Positions 24,492 through 29,379 of a stretch of 29,379 nt of DNA are shown here, in pieces. Both the position numbers and the translations under genes were made by a program. How positions within the stretch are numbered: position 1 is the first letter of the stretch; the number at the start of each line of letters is the position of its first letter. The notes below the pieces were generated by a model that did no database searches, was not told the origin of the DNA, and was given only the letters and a program-made list of their open reading frames with translations. Origin of the DNA: Methylococcaceae bacterium (GTDB lineage Bacteria > Pseudomonadota > Gammaproteobacteria > Methylococcales > Methylomonadaceae); contig CANNLO010000017.1 of the NCBI GenBank assembly GCA_947505055.1, positions 1 through 29,379 on the forward strand, read 5' to 3'.

Positions 24492-26117
24492 TCAGTAAAT
24501 AATCTTTTTATCTTTCAGCGTATTGTAAATGTCATCCATTCTTTGAGTATCACAGTCAAAACTAATATCCACCAATTCCTCACTATAATTAACGCATAAA
24601 CAAATCAAACCCGCATTTTTAACAGCTATTATTAACGAGGTATTTTGCGTTTCCAGTACCGTTGCAGCATGCCCGTTATCAAATAATTTTCGTTCCAACT
24701 GATAGGCAACATCTTTAGCGGTTGAACCGTTCAGGGCAATCGCTGTTGCTGTTTGACTAAATCGGGCCGCACGTTCTTCGGTGCTGACCGGTTGCAGATT
24801 TTCCTGCTCAATACCGCCGGTAATAATGCCGGCACCGACGGTGCTGTTGCTTAAGCGGTCTATGATAATGAACGAACCGGTGTGTTTATGGGTTTTATAC
24901 GCATCAAAAACTACCGGCGCATTAACGGATACGGTGCAGGAACCAATTTCGTTCAAATGCAATTCGGTGGCGTCATGATGTTCCAGGGTATTAACGTCGA
25001 TGCGATGATGAATCATGGCAATAGAACCTGACACGCTGCGGGTTGCCAATTTGATAACGTATTGCCGACCCGGTGCCAGCGCATTTTCGGCCATCCATAC
25101 GATGGTGGCTTTGAATTTATCCGAAACGGTTGCTGAACTGTGTTCGGTGCCGATCAGCATATCGCCGCGACTGACATCGATCTCGTCTTCCAGGGTTAAG
25201 GTAACCGCCATCGGTGCAAAAGCGTGGTCGAGTTCGCCATCATAGCTCACAATCGATTTGATTTTGCTGCTTTTCCCAGAAGGCAAGGCGGTGATTAAAT
25301 CGCCTTTTTTAAAGATACCCGAGGCGACGGTGCCGCAAAATCCTCTAAAATCGAGGTTGGGACGGTTGACGTATTGCACCGGGAATCGGGCATCGCTGAA
25401 ATTACGATCATTGGCAATTTCGATGCTGTTCAGCGCTTCCATCAAAGGCATGCCGGCAAACCAAGGCATGAAGTCACTGGGATTAACCACGTTATCGCCG
25501 TCCAGGGCTGACATGGGGATAAAGGTAATATCCTGTAAATCCAATGACGCGGTAAAATTTAAATAGTCCTGTTTGATTTTATTAAAGGTGGTTTCGCTGT
25601 AGTCAACCAGATCCATTTTATTAACGGCAACGATAATATGATGAATACCCAATAACGAGGCGATAAAGCTGTGCCGTTTGGTTTGGGTTTGCACCCCGTA
25701 TCGGGCATCGATCAGGATAATCGCCAAATCGCAGGTGGAAGCACCAGTCGCCATGTTGCGGGTGTATTGCTCATGCCCCGGGGTGTCGGCAATGATGAAT
25801 TTGCGCGTTGCGGTCGAAAAATAGCGATACGCGACGTCGATGGTAATGCCTTGTTCGCGTTCGGCTTGTAGGCCATCGACCAGCAACGCCAGATCGATTT
25901 TACCGGCGCCGGTAGTGCCGGATTTGACGCTGTCGGCCTGCACGGCGGCCAGCTGATCTTCATAGATCATTTTGGAATCATGTAGCAAGCGGCCGATCAG
26001 CGTGCTTTTACCGTCATCGACATTGCCACAGGTTAAAAAGCGCAATAATTCCTTGCGTTCGTGTTGCGCCAAATAAGCGTCGATGTCGGTACTGATTAAA
26101 TCGGATTGGTGGGACAT
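24492..26117 (-). CDS. cysN: sulfate adenylyltransferase GTPase subunit with decayed APS-kinase tail
   Basis: CysN hydrolyses GTP to drive CysD in making APS from sulfate and ATP. The 541-residue product has an EF-Tu-like G domain: GNVDDGKST at 31-39, [15 protein letters not shown] at 86-100, [12 protein letters not shown] at 111-122 and NKMD at 166-169. Beta-barrel domains follow to about 437. The last ~100 residues align in order with the start and end of fused CysC ([34 protein letters not shown]). The Walker A is replaced by NGSTAKDV, and the DGDN-type active-site stretch is missing. This kinase part should be inactive. ATG 26115-26117 has no SD, and an inserted element starts 17 bases upstream. 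Confidence 0.93.
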   Translation of the reverse strand: MSHQSDLISTDIDAYLAQHERKELLRFLTCGNVDDGKSTLIGRLLHDSKMIYEDQLAAVQADSVKSGTTGAGKIDLALLVDGLQAEREQGITIDVAYRYFSTATRKFIIADTPGHEQYTRNMATGASTCDLAIILIDARYGVQTQTKRHSFIASLLGIHHIIVAVNKMDLVDYSETTFNKIKQDYLNFTASLDLQDITFIPMSALDGDNVVNPSDFMPWFAGMPLMEALNSIEIANDRNFSDARFPVQYVNRPNLDFRGFCGTVASGIFKKGDLITALPSGKSSKIKSIVSYDGELDHAFAPMAVTLTLEDEIDVSRGDMLIGTEHSSATVSDKFKATIVWMAENALAPGRQYVIKLATRSVSGSIAMIHHRIDVNTLEHHDATELHLNEIGSCTVSVNAPVVFDAYKTHKHTGSFIIIDRLSNSTVGAGIITGGIEQENLQPVSTEERAARFSQTATAIALNGSTAKDVAYQLERKLFDNGHAATVLETQNTSLIIAVKNAGLICLCVNYSEELVDISFDCDTQRMDDIYNTLKDKKIIY

Positions 26118-26161
26118 GGGTTAAATTTAAGGTAAAAGGTTCAAGGTAAAAGGTTCTGTGT

Positions 26162-26504
26162 TCAAAAGTTTCTAGCCTTAATTAGGCCTGATAGCATTTT
26201 TGAAATTTCTGCAACTTTTTGTATCCAGTTTAATCCTGTTGGTTTGGGTATATAGCCAATTTCTATTCCGATATAAATCTGAGTCCGTAACTCACCTGCC
26301 GAGCCTTTGGCGTAATAGAAAAATTTAATGGCCTCTTTATTAGTATATCGTTCATAACCTTCGGCTATGTTGCTGGGTATGGATAATGCGCTTCGCGTCA
26401 GTTGATCTTTTAAAGGCGAAATCTCTGCAGTCCTTAAGCACTTTATATATTTCTACACACAATCGGCATGCGCGTTTCCATACGTCCAAATCTTCAAATC
26501 GCAT
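26162..26504 (-). pseudogene. four-helix-bundle (23S rRNA IVS / S23-type) protein gene, one-base frameshift
   Basis: The frame opens at ATG 26502-26504 with MRFEDLDVWKRACRLCVEIY and ...LKDCRDFAFK. It then continues in another frame with DQLTRSALSIPSNIAEGYER, FFYYAKGSAGELRTQIYIG and ...GLIKARNF to TGA 26162-26164. These are the hallmark segments of the IVS-encoded/S23 four-helix-bundle family (fold shared with bAvd of diversity-generating retroelements). The total of 343 bases is 3x114+1: one extra A in the AAAA run at 26408-26411 breaks the frame. Without it the protein would be about 113 residues and full length. Because every other segment is intact, the break is recent, or a sequencing error. 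It lies in the cysD-cysN gap, between inverted repeats. Confidence 0.85.
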
Positions 26505-26514
26505 GCGATTTGAA
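26493..26514. repeat. perfect 22-base palindrome over the four-helix-bundle start codon
   Basis: The palindrome, with core AAATCGCATGCGATTT (26496-26511), extends to 22 perfect bases and is centred on the ATG of the four-helix-bundle gene. Half of it is coding (MRFE). It could be an operator for autoregulation, an RNA hairpin hiding the start codon, or a site for element movement. Confidence 0.6.
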
Positions 26515-26543
26515 ACCTTGAACCTTGAACCTTTTAACTGCTC

Positions 26544-27452
26544 TTAAAAATATCCCTCGCGCTTCTTCTGCTCCATAGACCCCGATTGATCATGATCTAT
26601 TAAGCGTCCCTGCCGTTCCGAAGTCGTGGTTAGCAACATTTCCTGAATGATTTCAGGCAAGGTGGTCGCAGTAGATTCCACAGCCCCGGTCAACGGATAA
26701 CAACCTAAAGTGCGAAAACGCACCATTTTCATTTCGACTTTTTCCTCGGGACCAATTGGCATGCGCTCATCGTCCACCATAATCAACATGCCATCGCGAT
26801 TAACCACCGGGCGTTGTTTGGCGAAGTACAAAGGCACAATAGGGATATTTTCCAGGTGGATGTATTGCCAGATGTCCAGCTCGGTCCAGTTGGATAACGG
26901 GAAGACGCGGATGCTTTCACCTTTGTCTATTTTGCCGTTATAAATATTCCATAATTCCGGCCGCTGGTTTTTGGGATCCCAACGATGATTTTTATCGCGA
27001 AACGAATAAACCCGTTCCTTGGCCCGCGACTTTTCTTCGTCGCGTCTTGCGCCACCGAACGCCGCGTCAAACTGGTATTTATCCAGCGCTTGCTTAAGAC
27101 CGTCGGTTTTCATCACGTCGGTGTGTTTTTTACTGCCGTGCGTAAAAGGCCCGATACCTTGATCAACGCCGTCCTGATTGATATGAATCAGTAATTCCAG
27201 ACCCAGATTGTTAATCATCTGATCACGAAACTCGATCATTTCCTTGAACTTCCAAGTTGTGTCAACATGTAACATCGGAAACGGCGGCTTCCCGGGATAA
27301 AACGCTTTCATGGTCAAATGCAACATGACGGCCGAGTCTTTACCCACAGAATACAACATCACCGGACGTTCAAATTCGGCTGCAACTTCACGAATAATGT
27401 GAATGCTTTCAGCTTCCAGTTGTTTCAGGTGGGTCAATTTATAATCAGTCAT
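26544..27452 (-). CDS. cysD: sulfate adenylyltransferase subunit 2
   Basis: CysD is the catalytic ATP sulfurylase subunit, an adenosine-nucleotide alpha-hydrolase-type enzyme that forms APS with CysN. The 302-residue product equals the E. coli length. It has the PP-motif [13 protein letters not shown] near 34-46, [31 protein letters not shown] and [15 protein letters not shown]. The end is [20 protein letters not shown], which is highly typical. ATG 27450-27452 is used. The stop is only eight bases from the outer inverted repeat of the inserted element, and cysN follows after 426 bases instead of immediately. Confidence 0.98.
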   Translation of the reverse strand: MTDYKLTHLKQLEAESIHIIREVAAEFERPVMLYSVGKDSAVMLHLTMKAFYPGKPPFPMLHVDTTWKFKEMIEFRDQMINNLGLELLIHINQDGVDQGIGPFTHGSKKHTDVMKTDGLKQALDKYQFDAAFGGARRDEEKSRAKERVYSFRDKNHRWDPKNQRPELWNIYNGKIDKGESIRVFPLSNWTELDIWQYIHLENIPIVPLYFAKQRPVVNRDGMLIMVDDERMPIGPEEKVEMKMVRFRTLGCYPLTGAVESTATTLPEIIQEMLLTTTSERQGRLIDHDQSGSMEQKKREGYF

Positions 27453-27626
27453 TAAAAGTCCGTCAGGTTTAAAAATCGCCCACTTATTATCAAAGGCGCT
27501 AAAAAGACGACCATTTTAATTTGAACAGGCTTTTAATGCCAGATTTGCGTAAGATTTATTGATAGTTGGTATTTTTACCATTAACTCAATTCTGATTATA
27601 AGAGTAAATCGATTTTTATAACCACA

Positions 27627-27638
27627 GAGGCAAGCCTC
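27627..27638 (-). terminator. small hairpin at the cyclase stop codon
   Basis: GAGGC-AA-GCCTC forms a perfect 5-bp inverted repeat overlapping the cyclase TGA. It is followed on the minus strand by TGTGGTTATAAAAA rather than a T-run, so termination would be weak. cysD starts about 185 bases further downstream. Confidence 0.3.
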
Positions 27639-29379
27639 ATTTCATGTCCAATTTAACTACCCAAGCCGACTCCTCGGGAGCGCTAACTTGGAAACCTTGG
27701 CATCGCGACAAGTGGAACTGTGTCGGACCGTCCTCTGGACAGTCTACCAGAATTGTTTTAAAAGAATTACTGGCTTCAATCCAGCGTTCATTTTTCATCT
27801 CATCCATGGCACTAGCAAAACGTTGACACAGCAACTTCTGAGATTCGCTGGCTATGGTTTCCAAGGCAATGATTTCATAAATTGGCAGAGGCTCAGTTTT
27901 TCCAACGAAACGAAACTCTCCCAAAAATCGGCATAAAAGACCGTCAACACCTTGTAGGGTCTCATAACTGGCCAACAGCTGAGTTTTCAACTGTTTATTA
28001 AGTCCTTCAATTCTCGCTGAGGTATTTGCACAGTCGCCGACAATACTATATACAAAGTGACCTCCGCCGCCAGCGTGCCCAACATAAGCCATACCAACCT
28101 CCAAACCAATTCGTAAAGCATGGGCAAACTGGTTATGACGTTTCTTGAAACCATCAATAGCTTCTATGGCTCCAAGTCCAGCTAATAATGCTTTGCGACG
28201 AACTGCTGCATCGGGTTGATCCGCGGTCCAGGCACACATGATTCCATCGGCACGAAACTCAATCACGTCTACACCATGACTTCTTAATGGAGCCGACAAG
28301 ACTTCAAAATACTCATTTAAAAAAACAGCCAGATCTTTAGGTGATAGTTTTTCGGCAATGGTGGTAAATCCTGCCATGTCTGAAGCGAAGCAGACACAAT
28401 AAGTCACACGGTTTAACGCACTTTCATCCAGACCATTTTTTGCAAAATCTTTGGCCAGATTTTCAGGTAAATAAAGACTAATCGCTTTATTTGCTCGTGT
28501 TTTTTTCCTTCTTTCCAAAAAGTATTGGGTAAGAAGACCATTAAATAAGGCCAGAGGCAATTGAACCAATAACGGAATCGCAACGGGTAACCATAAATCA
28601 GACAGAGTAAAAACCTGTAGCGCCAATTTTCCATAGGCGATAGCCAAAATCAGAACCAAAGGCACACCGGCAATTGCTGGAAGCAGATATGCGGTGATAC
28701 CAACGATGCCACCGAAAGCAATAATAATGAGCATTACCCAAAGCTCGCCAGGGGAACGCAGAAAACGGTCAGTTAAAAGATTTCCAAAAGCCGTAGCAGC
28801 AATTTCAACACCACTTAAATCTACACCTTCGTCATTACTAAATACCGTATAAAATCGATCAGGCTGTCCCGGATCATACAGGTCAGAAAAGCCAATAAAT
28901 ACGACTTTGCCCGTTAAGTCGGGCAACTCAATGCCGGAATCGGCTTTCTGATCGACTGCGAATAGTTGGTAAGGGATGGTAGTGATACTGCCCGGTGGTC
29001 CGTAAAAATTCAGATAAGGATAATCATCTCCACTGTAAAGACCGATCAAAGCTAATACCGGTTGCCTTAATTCTGTTGGTATCGCCAAAAGTTCTTCTTT
29101 GGCCAGCATCATTGTCAGGGTTTTGCGTAGTTCCGGGTTTTTAATGAATATGGAGCGCAAGTTTCGCATGAACTCACGCATTTCATTGGCACGTGCTTGA
29201 GTAGCTAAAAGAGGTGGCGGCGAAACGCCAGCCATTTCCATAAGTCGCATTAAATATGGATAAGCCGTCAGCGTATGCACTTGTAACGCCACAGCGGGCA
29301 TACTCGGTGAATCAAGGCTACTTTTAAAAGCCCAGAATTGATGTATTGCAACCTGAACTTTAGGCAGGGTAAAAGAGCC
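27637..29379 (-). CDS. CHASE2-domain class III nucleotide cyclase (5' end outside window)
   Basis: The frame is open to the right edge (581 residues present), so the N-terminus is missing; ATG 29301 is internal. Residues 1-210 are the rest of an extracytoplasmic CHASE2 sensor (LTGKVVFIGFSDLYDPG, NLLTDRFLRSPGELW). Three membrane segments lie at about 213-285. A class III cyclase domain follows at about 325-500, with metal aspartates D334 (FASDMAGFT) and D378 (FRADGIM), VGDCANTSARIEGLNK and GHAGGGGHFVYS. A roughly 60-residue C-terminal tail with a TPR-like stretch ends the protein. The residue that reads base identity, usually Lys in adenylate cyclases, is Glu here (E374 in partial numbering), as in guanylate cyclases. 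The product, cAMP or cGMP, is therefore open. Confidence 0.88.
   Translation of the reverse strand, partial: GSFTLPKVQVAIHQFWAFKSSLDSPSMPAVALQVHTLTAYPYLMRLMEMAGVSPPPLLATQARANEMREFMRNLRSIFIKNPELRKTLTMMLAKEELLAIPTELRQPVLALIGLYSGDDYPYLNFYGPPGSITTIPYQLFAVDQKADSGIELPDLTGKVVFIGFSDLYDPGQPDRFYTVFSNDEGVDLSGVEIAATAFGNLLTDRFLRSPGELWVMLIIIAFGGIVGITAYLLPAIAGVPLVLILAIAYGKLALQVFTLSDLWLPVAIPLLVQLPLALFNGLLTQYFLERRKKTRANKAISLYLPENLAKDFAKNGLDESALNRVTYCVCFASDMAGFTTIAEKLSPKDLAVFLNEYFEVLSAPLRSHGVDVIEFRADGIMCAWTADQPDAAVRRKALLAGLGAIEAIDGFKKRHNQFAHALRIGLEVGMAYVGHAGGGGHFVYSIVGDCANTSARIEGLNKQLKTQLLASYETLQGVDGLLCRFLGEFRFVGKTEPLPIYEIIALETIASESQKLLCQRFASAMDEMKNERWIEASNSFKTILVDCPEDGPTQFHLSRCQGFQVSAPEESAWVVKLDMK

Larger units (their letters stand above)
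26134..26535. mobile_element. inverted-repeat-bounded element with four-helix-bundle gene, inserted between cysD and cysN
   Basis: A perfect 14-base repeat AAAAGGTTCAAGGT (26134-26147) recurs inverted at 26522-26535, with further GGTTCAAGG units on both sides. Between them lies one frameshifted four-helix-bundle gene and nothing else. cysD and cysN are normally adjacent or overlapping, so this 402-base block is an insertion. No transposase is encoded and no clear target duplication was identified, so it would have to move by outside help or by recombination between repeats. Confidence 0.65.
26118..26543. other. enlarged cysD-cysN intergenic region
   Basis: All but about 25 of these 426 bases are the inverted-repeat element and its frameshifted gene, annotated separately. 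The remaining bases next to cysN (26118-26133) contain no SD for cysN. Confidence 0.7.

Noticed and set aside
26129..26156. Short repeats near cysN as a CRISPR fragment
   Set aside because: The units are about ten bases, without regular spacers or leader; they are better explained as the ends of the inserted element.
27453..27540. Second sigma54-like site before cysD (TGG...GC on the minus strand)
   Set aside because: GG and GC are thirteen rather than twelve bases apart, and the remaining consensus positions are poor.
1..29379. tRNA, rRNA or CRISPR loci
   Set aside because: No cloverleaf-like paired arms with a TTCGAATC-type loop, no rRNA stretches and no regular repeat arrays were found on reading through.

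Overview
The window looks like chromosomal DNA of an AT-leaning gammaproteobacterium with a polar, sigma54-controlled flagellum (flrA/flrB/flrC plus fliEFGHIJK in the Vibrio/Pseudomonas order). A free-standing methenyl-tetrahydrofolate cyclohydrolase and the gene mix would fit a gammaproteobacterial methylotroph or methanotroph (Methylococcales-like). That taxonomic guess is inference only.

Layout: (1) 1-614 is gene-poor, with fragments that look like decayed coding sequence. (2) 615-4778, minus strand, reads rpsF-rpsR-DUF2232 membrane protein-rplI-waaA-fchA. It starts from a good sigma70 promoter with a structured leader, and a long hairpin separates rplI from waaA. (3) 4964-16598, minus strand, is the flagellar block flrA, flrB-flrC, fliE-F-G-H-I-J-K. 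Sigma54 -24/-12 candidates lie 42-50 bases before the start codons of flrA, flrB and fliE, which suggests a stepwise cascade. The block ends at fliK; fliL-M-N-O-P-Q-R-flhB are not next to it here. (4) 16972-19479, plus strand, holds a CNNM/CorC-type membrane protein, a tandem-FHA protein and a PilZ (c-di-GMP receptor) protein. (5) 19489-21415, minus strand, holds radA and a RimB-like retropepsin-fold protein. (6) 21828-24342, minus strand, is a translationally overlapping two-gene unit: a four-helix membrane protein with a large helical loop, and a band-7/SPFH-like protein with a long coiled coil. I know no named function for this pair. (7) 24492-27452, minus strand, holds sulfate adenylyltransferase cysD-cysN. 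A roughly 400-bp element bounded by 14-bp inverted repeats and carrying a frameshifted four-helix-bundle (23S rRNA IVS/S23-type) gene has split the two genes. CysN ends in what reads as a decayed APS-kinase (CysC) domain. (8) 27637 to the right edge, minus strand, is a 5'-truncated CHASE2-type class III nucleotide cyclase.

How it works together: the FlrA-FlrBC-sigma54 cascade makes the MS ring, switch and export ATPase proteins. The PilZ and FHA proteins and the cyclase offer second-messenger or phospho-signalling inputs nearby. CysDN makes APS. The loss of the fused kinase suggests that APS is either used directly or phosphorylated by a separate CysC. The least explained parts are the SPFH-like/membrane pair and the mobile four-helix-bundle element.
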